From the NCBI GenBank assembly GCA_964558665.1, contig CAZLFA010000012.1:1-64000 (forward strand): 64,000 bases of DNA, read 5' to 3'. Position numbers and translations under genes: made by a program. This document shows positions 1 through 8,962 of the stretch, one piece after another (position 1 is the first letter of the stretch; the number at the start of each line of letters is the position of its first letter). The DNA is from CAZLFA01 sp964558665 (GTDB taxonomy: Bacteria; Desulfobacterota; Syntrophia; Syntrophales; PHBD01). The notes beneath the pieces were generated by a model. That model saw nothing but the letters and a program-made list of their open reading frames with translations, had not been told where the DNA came from and did not search any database.

Positions 1-1
1 C

Positions 2-77
2 TGGAGCCGATGACCAGATTCGAACTGGTGACCTGCTGATTACGAATCAGCTGCTCTACCGACTGAGCTACATCGGC
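2..77 (-). tRNA. tRNA-Thr (anticodon CGU)
   Basis: On the minus strand the sequence folds as a full cloverleaf: a 7-bp acceptor stem (GCCGATG with CATCGGC), a D arm closed by GCTC/GAGC, a 5-bp anticodon stem GCTGA/TCAGC around the loop TTCGTAA, and a T arm with the TTCGAAT loop. The anticodon is CGT (CGU in RNA), which reads ACG threonine codons. The discriminator base is T and the 3' CCA is encoded. Confidence 0.95.
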
Positions 78-385
78 TTTTCTCTATGCTGTGTCAGGCA
101 AACTCAGTAGAGAGGTGGTATTATCTTAACCACCTGTTGTTGTCAAGAGCTTTAAAGTCTTCTTTTTACCCGATTCCGGCTTGAAATCAATGCCTTTTTT
201 ACCCCCAAAATTTTCACTTAACCTTGACATTCCTGAAGGGTTTGATATGATTCCATAACTTTTCAGGCATGTTATCAGATCATGGGTACCTTTCAAGATA
301 CTCCCTGCCCTGATGCATCGATGTTGATGGTATTGAATATCGCCGGTCACGGCCGGCATGAATGAAAGTATTCAAAGGGGACGCC

Positions 386-2632
386 ATGAATGAAAAACTC
401 AAAAAGATTATCGCCATATCACCTCTTAAGATTGCACTGCTGATCATTGTTCTGGCCCTCGGCCTTTTTATTTTCAATACCCCATTTCTTCAGTTCATGG
501 AGTTAAAAGCGCTGGACCTGAGAATGGTGTCGAGGGGGAAGATTCCCCCGAGCGGCGAGGTAGTCATTGTCGCGGTTGACGAGAAGAGTCTGAAGGAGAT
601 CGGACGCTGGCCGTGGCCGAGATCCACCGTTGCCAAACTCGTGGATACCCTGAAGGCGTATGAAGTCAAGGCCATCGGATTCGATATCGTCTTTGCGGAA
701 CCGGACGAGAATTCAAGCCTCAAGGCACTAAGGTCTCTTACGAAGGAAGCCAGAGAAAAAGGCATCCGGGATGATGCTCTTTACAAGCTCCTTGAAAAAG
801 GGAGGTCGCAGGCCGATACAGACCTGGCTCTGGCCAGATCGATACAGAAAGCCGCCAATGTAACCGCCGGATACTTCTTTCACGTGTCAAAGGACGACGC
901 CAGCCATTTAAGCGAAAAGCAGATCGCCAATGCGACTGAAAACATCAGAAACTCAAAATACCAGATGGTGCAGACGGCAACCGGCTTCAGCGACGACATG
1001 CTAATCAAGGCCTATGCGGCGGAGTCCAACCTGAAGGGGATATCGGATGCGGCGCAGAACTCAGGATACTTTAACGCCTATCCGGACAAGGATGGGGTCA
1101 TACGCTGGTCCCCTCTGATCTTCAAGATGGGAGACGACTACTACCACTCGCTGGCCATGGGCATGCTCATGCAGTATCTAGACTGGCCTACCCTGACCCT
1201 GAACATCGGACAGGGCGTAGAATTGATCAGACTCGACAAGCTGGAGATACCGACCGACGAGATGGGCAGACTGCTCATCAACTATCACGGGGGAGCCAAA
1301 ACGTTTACCCATTACTCCGCTTCAGACATTCTCAAAAGGAAGCTTTCACCCGATCTTTTCAAAGGCAGGATGGCTCTGATCGGCGTCACCGCCACCGGCG
1401 TTTACGATCTGCGGGTGACTCCGTTCACTCCAGTCTTCCCCGGGGTCGAGATCCATGCCAACGTCATCGACAATATTCTGCATCAGAACTTCCTTCAGCA
1501 CGCCCTGTGGACAAAGGCGGTCGATATTCTGTCGATCATCTGCCTCGGCCTGCTGATGGGAATAGCGATCCCGCGGCTCAAGGCCGTCCAGGGAATTATA
1601 GTTTGCATCCTCATGATTTTAGCGTTCGTGGCGGCGAACACCATAATCCTCACAAAATTGAAGATATGGTTCAACCTCATCTATCCGGTGCTCACCGTGC
1701 TGACGATCTATCTCTGCATCACGGTTTACCGCTATGTGACGGAGGAACGCGAGAAGAAAAAGATTCGCGGCGCCTTCCAGTACTATCTGACCGCCTCGGT
1801 CATGGATGAAATACTGAAGGACCCCACCAAGCTGAAGCTCGGCGGCCAAAAGAAAAATCTGACTGTCATGTTCTCCGATATCAGGGGATTCACGACCATA
1901 TCCGAGAGCCTGACGCCGGAACAACTGGTGCATCTGCTGAACGAATACCTGACCGCGATGACGGACATCGTTTTCAAATACGAGGGTTTGCTCGACAAGT
2001 ATATCGGCGACGCCATCATGGCCGTATGGGGCGATCCCATCGACCAGCCGGACCATGCCGTGAGAGGATGCAGGACGGCGCTGGAAATGATGGCCGCCCT
2101 CAAACAGCTTCAGGTAAAATGGGAATCAGAAGGCTGGCCGCATATCGATATCGGAATCGGAGTCAATACAGGTGACATGACGGTCGGCAACATGGGTTCC
2201 AAGATGCGCTTCGACTATACGGTCATGGGCGACAGCGTGAATCTGGGCGCCCGTCTCGAAGGCACCAACAAGGAGTACGGGACGCACATCATCATCAGCG
2301 AGTTCACCTATGCCCAGGTCAAAGATCAGTTCCTGTGCCGCGAGCTCGATTCTGTGCGGGTCAAGGGCAAGAAGCTCCCTGTCCGGATCTACGAACTGAT
2401 GGGTACGAAGGAAGACGCCTCCCGGTTGGAGCCGTTTCTGGCCAACTTCAATGCGGGTCTTACAGGGTACAAGGAGATGCGCTGGGATGAGGCTGTAGCA
2501 TCCTTCCGCAAGGCGCTGGAGATCATTCCGGGCGACCCTCCCTCGGAGATGTACATTGAGCGCTGCGGCGACCTGAAAGTAAACCCGCCCGGGAAAGGCT
2601 GGGACTGCGTCTTCGTCATGACCAGGAAATAA
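386..2632 (+). CDS. CHASE2-domain adenylate/guanylate cyclase
   Basis: Class III nucleotide cyclase with an extracytoplasmic sensor. A leading membrane segment (about residues 10-30) is followed by a CHASE2 domain (to about residue 350), three closely spaced membrane segments, and a C-terminal cyclase domain. The cyclase shows the metal-binding motif FSDIRGFTT near residue 495, then DKYIGDAIMAVWG and GVNTGDMTVGNMGS. It should make cAMP (or cGMP) in the cytoplasm in response to a periplasmic signal; the ligand is unknown. An ATG at 362 is in frame, but 386 is preferred because AAAGGGG lies 5 bases before it. A region after the cyclase (about residues 685-720) resembles a TPR. The alanine racemase gene starts 6 bases downstream, so the two are probably co-transcribed. 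Confidence 0.9.
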   Translation: MNEKLKKIIAISPLKIALLIIVLALGLFIFNTPFLQFMELKALDLRMVSRGKIPPSGEVVIVAVDEKSLKEIGRWPWPRSTVAKLVDTLKAYEVKAIGFDIVFAEPDENSSLKALRSLTKEAREKGIRDDALYKLLEKGRSQADTDLALARSIQKAANVTAGYFFHVSKDDASHLSEKQIANATENIRNSKYQMVQTATGFSDDMLIKAYAAESNLKGISDAAQNSGYFNAYPDKDGVIRWSPLIFKMGDDYYHSLAMGMLMQYLDWPTLTLNIGQGVELIRLDKLEIPTDEMGRLLINYHGGAKTFTHYSASDILKRKLSPDLFKGRMALIGVTATGVYDLRVTPFTPVFPGVEIHANVIDNILHQNFLQHALWTKAVDILSIICLGLLMGIAIPRLKAVQGIIVCILMILAFVAANTIILTKLKIWFNLIYPVLTVLTIYLCITVYRYVTEEREKKKIRGAFQYYLTASVMDEILKDPTKLKLGGQKKNLTVMFSDIRGFTTISESLTPEQLVHLLNEYLTAMTDIVFKYEGLLDKYIGDAIMAVWGDPIDQPDHAVRGCRTALEMMAALKQLQVKWESEGWPHIDIGIGVNTGDMTVGNMGSKMRFDYTVMGDSVNLGARLEGTNKEYGTHIIISEFTYAQVKDQFLCRELDSVRVKGKKLPVRIYELMGTKEDASRLEPFLANFNAGLTGYKEMRWDEAVASFRKALEIIPGDPPSEMYIERCGDLKVNPPGKGWDCVFVMTRK

Positions 2633-2638
2633 AAAGAT

Positions 2639-4597
2639 ATGCCGTCAAGAGAAGACCTGAAATACAGAAGCTGGGTCGAGGTTGACCTGGACAACTTCAC
2701 AGGCAACTGGAACGTGATGCGGAAGCTTGTGGGGCCCGGCGTGGCGATTCTCCAGGTTGTCAAAGCCGATGCCTACGGACACGGCGCCATCGAGATATCC
2801 AACATCGCCCTGAAAAACGGCGCAACCATGCTGGGCGTGGCGAACGCCGACGAGGGCGCGCAGTTGCGCGTCAGCGGCATTACCGCTCCCATCGTAATCC
2901 TCAGCCCCTCCCCCGATTCCGAAATCGGACAGGTCATCAAGTACAATCTGACGCCGTCCGTATCCGATCTCACTTTCGCCCGAGAACTCCAGAAAAGATG
3001 CAGGAAGGCGAACATCAAAACACCCATCCACATCGAAGTCGACACGGGCATGGGCAGAGGCGGCACGATGCACCACGAGGCCTTCAACATGATCCAGGAA
3101 ATTACTGAAATGCCCGGCATCGTCATTGAAGGACTTTTCACGCACCTTTCTTCCAGTGAACTGATCGACGACTACAACGAGATGCAGTGGCTGCTTTTCA
3201 AGGATCTGCTCACCAAGCTGGAGGCAAGCGGCATCAACATCCCTATCCGGCACATGTCCAACAGCGGCGCCGTCCTCAACTACCGCAAGTTCAACCTGAC
3301 GCTCGTCCGCCCTGGCCTCATGTCATACGGCATCCACCCGGGCGAGGAGACAAAAGCCGTTGCCGGCCTGATGCCCGTCATGAGCTTCAAGAGCAGAGTC
3401 GTGCTGGTCAAGGAGTTCCCTTCCGGCTACAGCATCGGCTACGGCCGTTCTTTCGTGACGCGAAAGCCCACGCGGATCGCCACGATTCCCGTCGGCTACG
3501 GTGACGGTTACGGGCGCATCCTGTCCAATCAGGGCGAGGCGCTGATCCGCGGAAAACGCTGCCCGATTGTGGGAAGGATATCCATGGATATGTGCACCGC
3601 CGACGTGACCGGCGTCGCAGACTGCCGCATCGGCGATGAGGTCGTCCTGCTGGGAAGGCAGGGCGATGAGACCATTTCCGCCGACGACATCGCGGCAAAG
3701 GAGCAGACCATAAGCTACGAAGTGCTCTGCGCCCTGGGCAAGAGGGCGCCGCGCGTCTTTCTGCACAAAGGCAAAACGGACGCGGTGGAACCGCGGCTGC
3801 GCCGCATCTTCGTTCCCGATGAAGAGAAGTCGATCTCGCGCATCGACAACATCGTCCGCCACTGCTTCCATGCGAGGGCTCACAACGAGGAACTCGGCGA
3901 TGCGATTTATTACGAGATGTTTGAAACGCTCTTCGGCAAGGAAGACCGCCAGTTGGAGCTTCGCTCTCATTTCCGTTACGACATAACGGTTTCCGAACTT
4001 CCGGGAAGCGACTATGCAAGGAAAAGAGAGACCGACGATTTCCTGGGCGTCTCCACGCATATCGAATACATCAAGGTCATACGCGATCCGGTATTTATGA
4101 TCGGCTGCGCGCTCAACAACGAGCAGCTCGAAGCCTTCTTTGAAGACAAACAGTGCGAATACAGATGGCTTCTCAACCGCGGCGACGAGCCCGTCACCGA
4201 CAAGGACTTCAAGGTGGGCAGGGTGCGCATCGACAGCGAGGACATCCCCATCATCCGCATGGAAAACACGAACCGCGGTTACGAGATATGGTGTGGCGGC
4301 GACCAGTTGAAGAAAAAACTCAACAGGCAGGTCAAGGTGGAAATTGAAATCGACACCAAAAAATCGCGAAACAATAATATCTTCTCCGTCTATCTCGTAT
4401 ACCCGACTCGCGGCCTGGACATTTCCTTCAATTATGAAAAGGCGAATTTCAAGCGCGTCCGGGAGGTCAGCATCTTTGCCGGCAAGCACCCCTACCCCGA
4501 GGTTATCAGGGAAAAAGGGAAGTCCATCAAGCTGCGGATAAGCGACGAAGAGTGGATATTCCCGAACAGCGGTGTGACCTTCATCTGGGATTTGTGA
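2639..4597 (+). CDS. alr: Alanine racemase with large C-terminal extension
   Basis: Residues 1 to about 375 form a complete PLP-dependent alanine racemase (L-Ala to D-Ala for peptidoglycan). The PLP lysine is in VVKADAYGHG (K42). The family motifs SIGYGRSF, PVGYGDGYGR and GRISMDMC follow. The protein is 652 residues, whereas ordinary Alr is about 360-400. The remaining ~275 residues have no racemase motif and are not recognised. They begin with a charged helical stretch around RIDNIVRHCFHARAHNEELG and end in a predicted beta-rich part finishing with PNSGVTFIWDL. The composition matches the upstream half and there is no internal stop, so this is a genuine fusion. It lies directly behind the cyclase gene. 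Confidence 0.92.
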   Translation: MPSREDLKYRSWVEVDLDNFTGNWNVMRKLVGPGVAILQVVKADAYGHGAIEISNIALKNGATMLGVANADEGAQLRVSGITAPIVILSPSPDSEIGQVIKYNLTPSVSDLTFARELQKRCRKANIKTPIHIEVDTGMGRGGTMHHEAFNMIQEITEMPGIVIEGLFTHLSSSELIDDYNEMQWLLFKDLLTKLEASGINIPIRHMSNSGAVLNYRKFNLTLVRPGLMSYGIHPGEETKAVAGLMPVMSFKSRVVLVKEFPSGYSIGYGRSFVTRKPTRIATIPVGYGDGYGRILSNQGEALIRGKRCPIVGRISMDMCTADVTGVADCRIGDEVVLLGRQGDETISADDIAAKEQTISYEVLCALGKRAPRVFLHKGKTDAVEPRLRRIFVPDEEKSISRIDNIVRHCFHARAHNEELGDAIYYEMFETLFGKEDRQLELRSHFRYDITVSELPGSDYARKRETDDFLGVSTHIEYIKVIRDPVFMIGCALNNEQLEAFFEDKQCEYRWLLNRGDEPVTDKDFKVGRVRIDSEDIPIIRMENTNRGYEIWCGGDQLKKKLNRQVKVEIEIDTKKSRNNNIFSVYLVYPTRGLDISFNYEKANFKRVREVSIFAGKHPYPEVIREKGKSIKLRISDEEWIFPNSGVTFIWDL

Positions 4598-4648
4598 TTT
4601 GCCGGACACACTATAACTGAACAACTTGAATGAGCTGACGTTATACAT

Positions 4649-4716
4649 GTCATTACGAGTGAAACGAAGTAATCTTCTGAGATTGCCGCGCCGACCGGAG
4701 GTCGGCTCGCAATGAC
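4649..4716. repeat. Imperfect palindromic intergenic repeat (GTCATTRCGAG type)
   Basis: The outer arms gtcattacgag (4649-4659) and ctcgcaatgac (4706-4716) are inverted copies with one G:U-type mismatch. Inside are GAAACGAAGTAATCT and a second small hairpin, GCCGACC..GGTCGGC. Elements beginning GTCATTGCGAG and ending CTCGCAATGAC are widespread intergenic palindromes in deltaproteobacteria. This one lies 50 bases after the alr stop and could also act as an mRNA 3' end structure. Confidence 0.75.
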
Positions 4717-4805
4717 GGCTTCCTTATACCGTGCACATCATCTGAAATCAGTTCCACACCGACCGGCATGAAAAATTCTTTCCTGACATCCGGACAGGCA
4801 TCAAC

Positions 4806-6134
4806 ATGAATAATTCTTCCTATGACAGAAAAGCTGCGTTCAGTTGGGCATTTTACGACTGGGCCAATTCGGCTTACGCCACCGTTGTCATGGCCTCCTT
4901 CTTTCCCATTTTCTTCAAGCAGTTCTGGTGCGGCAATATCGATACGGTCATCAGCACGGCCAGACTGGGAATGGCAAACTCGGTTTCCGGGATTATCGTG
5001 GCCCTCTTTGCACCCGTTCTGGGAGCAATGGCGGACAGGGGAGGAGCGAAAAAGAAATTCCTGCTTTTTTTCCTGCTTTTGGGTACAGCTTCAACCTCAG
5101 CGCTCTATTTCGTTTCCAGGGGCGATTGGCTGCATGCCGTTCTGCTCTATATAATCTCCATCATCGGTTTTTCAGGCGGCAATGTATTCTATGACTCTCT
5201 GCTGCCCGTTGTTTCCACTGAACGGAAAATGGATTACGTATCATCTCTGGGATTTTCTCTCGGCTATCTCGGCGGCGGCCTTCTTTTCGCGATTAACATC
5301 TGGATGACGCTTCGCCCTTCGGATTTCGGATTTTCAGGGATTGAAGAAGCGGTGAGATTCTCGTTTCTGTCGGTGGGCCTCTGGTGGCTGATCTTTGCCG
5401 TCCCTCTGTTTGTCTTCGTTAAAGAGCCGGAACAACCCGGGCAAAAAAGTTTTGCAGAGATCATCATGGGAGGCTTCTCCCAGTTTGCGGGGACGTTTCG
5501 CGAGATTCGGCGGCTGAAACACACCTTTCTTTTTCTTCTCGCTTACTGGCTCTATATAGACGGTGTGGACACCATTATCCGCATGGCCATCGACTACGGC
5601 CTGTCTATCGGCATCAAGTCCACCGACCTGGTGATTGCCCTGCTCGTCACACAGTTTGTCGCCTTTCCCGCGGCTCTCCTTTTCGGATACCTGGGCGGGC
5701 GGATCGGGACAAAGCGCGCTATTTATATCGCCATCACCGTCTATCTCCTGATAACCGTCTGGGGCGCATTTATGAAGGACAAAACAGATTTCTACATGCT
5801 TGCCGTCGTCGTCGGACTTGTACAGGGGGGAATCCAGGCGCTCAGCCGCTCTTTCTTTGCCAGGATTATTCCCGGAGACAAGGTTGCTGAATATTTCGGA
5901 TTCTACAACATGGTTGGGAAATTATCCATAGTGCTCGGACCGGTGCTTATCAGCGCCGTTGCCCTGACGGCAAAAGCCGCGGGGTTCGACAGCCAGACGG
6001 CTTCGCGCATCAGCATTTCCGCCGTATCAATTCTTTTTCTTGCCGGCGGCGCCCTTTTCTATCTGGTCGATGAAAAAGAAGCAAGGATCGCACTGGACAA
6101 AGAAGACCGTAACTCCCTTGAACTCTGTGACTGA
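4806..6134 (+). CDS. UMF1/Atg22-family MFS transporter
   Basis: Integral membrane protein of 442 residues with about 12 hydrophobic segments. The N-terminal block AAFSWAFYDWANSAYATVV is the hallmark of the UMF1 family (vacuole-effluxer Atg22-like MFS permeases). A family-typical acidic/basic loop, AMADRGGAKKKF, follows helix 2. The fungal relative exports amino acids from vacuoles; the bacterial substrate is unknown. The gene stands alone, with about 200 bases on each side, and is preceded by a weak GGACAGG site 7 bases before the ATG. Confidence 0.88.
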   Translation: MNNSSYDRKAAFSWAFYDWANSAYATVVMASFFPIFFKQFWCGNIDTVISTARLGMANSVSGIIVALFAPVLGAMADRGGAKKKFLLFFLLLGTASTSALYFVSRGDWLHAVLLYIISIIGFSGGNVFYDSLLPVVSTERKMDYVSSLGFSLGYLGGGLLFAINIWMTLRPSDFGFSGIEEAVRFSFLSVGLWWLIFAVPLFVFVKEPEQPGQKSFAEIIMGGFSQFAGTFREIRRLKHTFLFLLAYWLYIDGVDTIIRMAIDYGLSIGIKSTDLVIALLVTQFVAFPAALLFGYLGGRIGTKRAIYIAITVYLLITVWGAFMKDKTDFYMLAVVVGLVQGGIQALSRSFFARIIPGDKVAEYFGFYNMVGKLSIVLGPVLISAVALTAKAAGFDSQTASRISISAVSILFLAGGALFYLVDEKEARIALDKEDRNSLELCD

Positions 6135-6319
6135 AAAGACGGCGGGCAGTTGAATCCGCTGTTTCCTTTTCCGAAAGCCCGGAACTAAATACAATAGCAA
6201 TATGCTTATTATTTCGCGATGTTCATAGTCGTTGACATGACCGGAATAATTATGCTACTTTTCAACAGGTCTGCGAATGTCACGCAATTCAACTAAATTG
6301 TAATCAGAAAGGAGGAGTT

Positions 6320-6712
6320 ATGAGATTAAGATACTTGTTTCTATTGGTTGGCCTTGTTCTTTTTATAGCGAGTCCGGTGCTGGCGGATTTCAACGTCAAT
6401 GACCGCGTGGAATGCCGGTGGAAGAACGGCTCCAAGTGGTATAGCGGCGTAGTTGCTGAAAAAACGGGCAAGCAGGTCTTCATTCACTACGACGATGGCG
6501 ACAAGGAGCACACGACAATCAACAAATGCCGCAAACTGGGCGCCGCGTCTAAAGGCGCGCTTAAAAAAGGATCGAAGGTAAGCTGCCACTGGAAAGGCGG
6601 CGCAACCCTTTATCCCGGCGTCATTGCAGAAAAGACGGGCAATAAGGTTTTCATCCATTACAATGACGGCGACAAGGAACACACAACGATCGATAAATGC
6701 GTACCCCGATAG
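6320..6712 (+). CDS. Exported protein with two Tudor-like repeats
   Basis: A 130-residue protein with a clear signal peptide (about residues 1-22, ending SPVLA) and then two near-identical repeats of about 50 residues. Each repeat runs V-x-C-x-W-K-x-G-x-x-(W/L)-Y-x-G-V-(V/I)-A-E-K-T-G and ends in FIHY(D/N)DGDKEHTTI followed by a Lys-Cys pair. The pattern of W/Y-x-G-V strand and 'V-x-Y-DGD-E' strand is that of Tudor/agenet-type small beta barrels. Two Cys per repeat may form a disulfide in the periplasm. The strong site AAAGGAGG lies just before the ATG. Function is unknown; family placement is by motif only. Confidence 0.8.
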   Translation: MRLRYLFLLVGLVLFIASPVLADFNVNDRVECRWKNGSKWYSGVVAEKTGKQVFIHYDDGDKEHTTINKCRKLGAASKGALKKGSKVSCHWKGGATLYPGVIAEKTGNKVFIHYNDGDKEHTTIDKCVPR

Positions 6713-6738
6713 CGGACAGCCTGCAATCCAGGTATTAA

Positions 6739-6769
6739 GACAGGCGGCATGACGGTCATGCCGCCTGTC
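6739..6769 (+). terminator. 15-bp perfect inverted repeat, probable terminator
   Basis: The bases 6739-6753 are the exact reverse complement of 6755-6769 around a single central G. They lie 27 bases after the stop of the Tudor-repeat gene. A T-rich stretch follows about 15 bases later rather than immediately, so it may act as a terminator or as an mRNA-protecting hairpin. Confidence 0.6.
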
Positions 6770-6911
6770 AAACCGCCGCCTGCCTGTTTTGTTTTTCCCG
6801 TTGATTTTGCACCAACTGTTCTCATGCTTGATAAAAAAACGACAGGTTGTTCCTTGCACCACGCAGCCATGTCGTTGGCAGGCAATACATAATGACAGCG
6901 GAGTCCCTGAT

Positions 6912-7322
6912 ATGAAGAAATTCTTTTTTCCCTTATTGATAACAGCCATTATCCTGGCCGGTTGTGCATCACAGGGACCGGTTCTCTACCCCAACGAACA
7001 CATGAAGACCGTCGGAGAAGAACAGGCCCACAAGGACATCGCGGAATGCGACAAGATGGCTGACGCATACGTCAAATCCGATGCCGGAAAGGAAGCGGCA
7101 AAGAACACCCTCGGTGGTGCAGCGGCCGGAACAATTATCGGTGGAGTGGGGGGTGCCGTGGTCGGTGATCTTGGGCGGGGTGCAGCCGTAGGAGCGGCAA
7201 CAGGCGCTGCGGCCGGCCTGATCAGAGGGATATCGAAGGCATCTCAACCCAGCCCCATCTACAAAAAATTCGTCGAAAAATGCCTGCGTGACAAAGGTTA
7301 CGAACCTCTCGGATGGGAATAG
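6912..7322 (+). CDS. Glycine-zipper lipoprotein
   Basis: A 136-residue predicted outer-membrane lipoprotein. The signal peptide ends in a lipobox (IILAGC) with the lipidated Cys at about residue 17. A glycine-zipper segment (about residues 65-105) is built from repeated G-x-x-x-G and A-x-x-x-G units such as GTIIGGVGGAVVG and GAAVGAATGAAAG, typical of the Rick_17kDa/SlyB-type membrane-associating lipoproteins. The C-terminus is YKKFVEKCLRDKGYEPLGWE, a conserved tail of this lipoprotein class. The start was set at 6912 because it directly precedes the lipoprotein signal; in-frame codons upstream lack a signal. Confidence 0.85.
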   Translation: MKKFFFPLLITAIILAGCASQGPVLYPNEHMKTVGEEQAHKDIAECDKMADAYVKSDAGKEAAKNTLGGAAAGTIIGGVGGAVVGDLGRGAAVGAATGAAAGLIRGISKASQPSPIYKKFVEKCLRDKGYEPLGWE

Positions 7323-7374
7323 CAATCGATAACGTGCCGGTACCGGCTAATCCCATTTTACAAAGGAAATTAAG

Positions 7375-8058
7375 ATGTCTCTCTCACGCGAAGAACTCGA
7401 TATCTATCTTCAGCCTACGGCTTTCATCGACAGCGACTCCGAAAAGGTGAAGGCCTTCGCAGAGCAATGGGCCGGCTCCGTCAAAACGCCTTTGGAAAAG
7501 GCGACAAGTCTTTTTTATGCGGTGAGAGACCATATTATGTACGACCCCTACCGCATAGAGCTGACCAGAGAAGGGCTCAGGGCCAGCACCATTCTGACCA
7601 AAGGATACGGATACTGCGTGGCAAAAGCTGTGGTTCTGGCAGCGGCAGCACGTGCGCAGGGAATACCGGGCAGGATCGGATTTGCAGACGTCCGCAATCA
7701 CCTGTCAACGGAGAGACTCAGGAAATTGATGAAAACGGATGTGTTTGTCTTTCATGGTTATTCGGAACTGTTTCTGGAAGACAAATGGGTAAAGGCCACA
7801 CCTACATTCAATCTGTCACTCTGCGAAAGATTCGGCGTGAAGGCCCTCGATTTCGACGGCAGGTCGGACGCCCTTCTGCACCCCTATGACACCGGGGGAA
7901 ACAGGCACATGGAGTATCTTCATGATCACGGCGCCTTCGCCGATGTGCCTTTGGGCAGAATCATCGAGTCTTTCTGGAAACACTATCCCTTCTACTTCGA
8001 CCGGAAAGATTTTGTCGCCGGCGATTTTGATCAGGAAGCGCTGGCGGAAAAATCCTGA
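7375..8058 (+). CDS. Transglutaminase-like domain protein
   Basis: Cytoplasmic 227-residue protein of the transglutaminase-like (papain-fold) superfamily. The nucleophile is Cys81 in GYGYCVAKA and the catalytic His is His127 in FHGYSELFL. The third position, normally Asp in 'W-V-x-x-D-P', is Thr142 in WVKATPTFN, a substitution seen in the bacterial subfamily of this size. The bacterial members are usually proteases or amidases rather than cross-linkers; the substrate is unknown. AAAGGAAA stands 7 bases before the ATG. No operon partner is evident. Confidence 0.82.
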   Translation: MSLSREELDIYLQPTAFIDSDSEKVKAFAEQWAGSVKTPLEKATSLFYAVRDHIMYDPYRIELTREGLRASTILTKGYGYCVAKAVVLAAAARAQGIPGRIGFADVRNHLSTERLRKLMKTDVFVFHGYSELFLEDKWVKATPTFNLSLCERFGVKALDFDGRSDALLHPYDTGGNRHMEYLHDHGAFADVPLGRIIESFWKHYPFYFDRKDFVAGDFDQEALAEKS

Positions 8059-8080
8059 AGTAATGATGCAGCCCTGGAAA

Positions 8081-8503
8081 CTAAGACACCCCTGAGAATT
8101 GCACTATGACCCTGCGTTTGCGGGGACGGTTATCAAAATCCAGCAGGACTATCTGCTGCCAGGTTCCCAAAATCAGGCGTCCATCAGCAATCGGCACAGC
8201 AAGCGACGGCCCCAGCAATGCGGCACGCACATGCGCATAGCCGTTGCCGTCTCCCCAGCGCGCATCATGGCGGTAATGTTTTCCTTCAGGAGCAATGGCC
8301 TCAATGGCCTCCTTCAGATCATGCACCGCCCCGCTTTCATATTCTATCGTCGTCAGTGCGGCCGTTGAGCCGGGGACAAAGAGCAGAGCCTGTCCGTTTA
8401 TGATTCCCGAAGCAGACACCCGCTCCGCAACGCTGCCGGTGATATCGATTACATCGGTGTCTCCGGTGGTGGAAAAGTAAAGATCATGACTCCGGCATTC
8501 CAT
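8081..8503 (-). CDS. YjbQ family protein (UPF0047)
   Basis: A 140-residue protein of the YjbQ/UPF0047 family. It has the full family length and core motifs, including GQALLFVPGSTAALTTIEYE, HYRHDARWGDGNGYAHVRAA and a C-terminal GTWQQIVLLDFDNRPRKR. Some members show weak thiamine-phosphate synthase activity in vivo, and the physiological role is unsettled. AAGGGA precedes the ATG by 7 bases. A 48-codon ORF ends 14 bases upstream on the same strand. No thiE appears in the thi operon of this window, so a contribution to thiamine synthesis is conceivable but only an inference. Confidence 0.9.
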   Translation of the reverse strand: MECRSHDLYFSTTGDTDVIDITGSVAERVSASGIINGQALLFVPGSTAALTTIEYESGAVHDLKEAIEAIAPEGKHYRHDARWGDGNGYAHVRAALLGPSLAVPIADGRLILGTWQQIVLLDFDNRPRKRRVIVQFSGVS

Positions 8504-8517
8504 GATAGAATCCCTTT

Positions 8518-8664
8518 TTACTGCTGTGCGGGTTCCGGCTCTTTGCCGGCCGTCCCGGCGCCTGTTTCCAGTTGATCCTTCAGATACACGTAAAGGAAAT
8601 CCTCCGACAACGACCTTTTCTTTTCCTCCAGTTGCTTAAGCAGCACCATCTCCTGCTCAGACAT
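8518..8664 (-). CDS. Small hypothetical protein upstream of yjbQ (48 aa)
   Basis: An ORF too short for most gene callers. It begins MSEQEMVLLKQLEEKK, is rich in Glu/Lys/Leu with heptad-like spacing (short coiled coil likely), contains DFLYVYLKDQLE, and ends in a Gly/Ala/Glu/Pro-rich tail. It has a very good ribosome-binding site (AAGGGGG, 5 bases from the ATG), and its stop lies 14 bases before the yjbQ start, so the two are probably one transcript. An in-frame ATG 24 bases upstream would give 56 residues. I do not recognise a family. Confidence 0.55.
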   Translation of the reverse strand: MSEQEMVLLKQLEEKKRSLSEDFLYVYLKDQLETGAGTAGKEPEPAQQ

Positions 8665-8797
8665 AGATCCCCCTTTGTTCTCTTTCATTACAAAACGGCT
8701 GCATTCTCCTTAAACCCTTTCCTGCTTATTTACAACGAGAAAATGCCTTCACGCCTGCCTGTGCAAGTCATTCTTGACAATATTTTAAGTCATGTGC

Positions 8798-8962
8798 TAC
8801 TCGTTCACCATCTGGGTAGTCCGCAAGGACGAAAGGGAAGGCGGTGCAATTCCGCCACGGACCCGCCGCTGTAATCGGGGACGAAAGCCGCAGCAGCCAC
8901 TTTTCTAATGGATGGGAAGGCGCGGCAAGTAGTGTGATCCGAGAGTCAGAAGACCTGCCCGG
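8798..8962 (+). promoter_or_regulatory. Cobalamin (AdoCbl) riboswitch
   Basis: The conserved cobalamin-aptamer blocks appear in order: gggaaggcggtgcaattccg at 8835-8854, then acggacccgccgctgtaa, cgaaagcc, the core around ggatgggaaggcgcggcaagtag, and the closing agtcagaagacctgcc at 8944-8959. A promoter-like TTGACA lies at 8774-8779 with a possible extended -10 (TGCTAC) near 8795-8800. A terminator hairpin follows at 9026-9063. High coenzyme B12 should switch off the cobC-cobU-cobT-cobS-cbiB operon. Confidence 0.95.

Noticed and set aside
1619..2056. Open frame of 145 codons opposite the cyclase
   Set aside because: Falls wholly within the conserved cyclase domain coding region; shadow frame.
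3323..4648. Long minus-strand open frame (441 codons) opposite alr
   Set aside because: It is the mirror of a real racemase frame with high GC third positions; no family motif and no ribosome-binding site.
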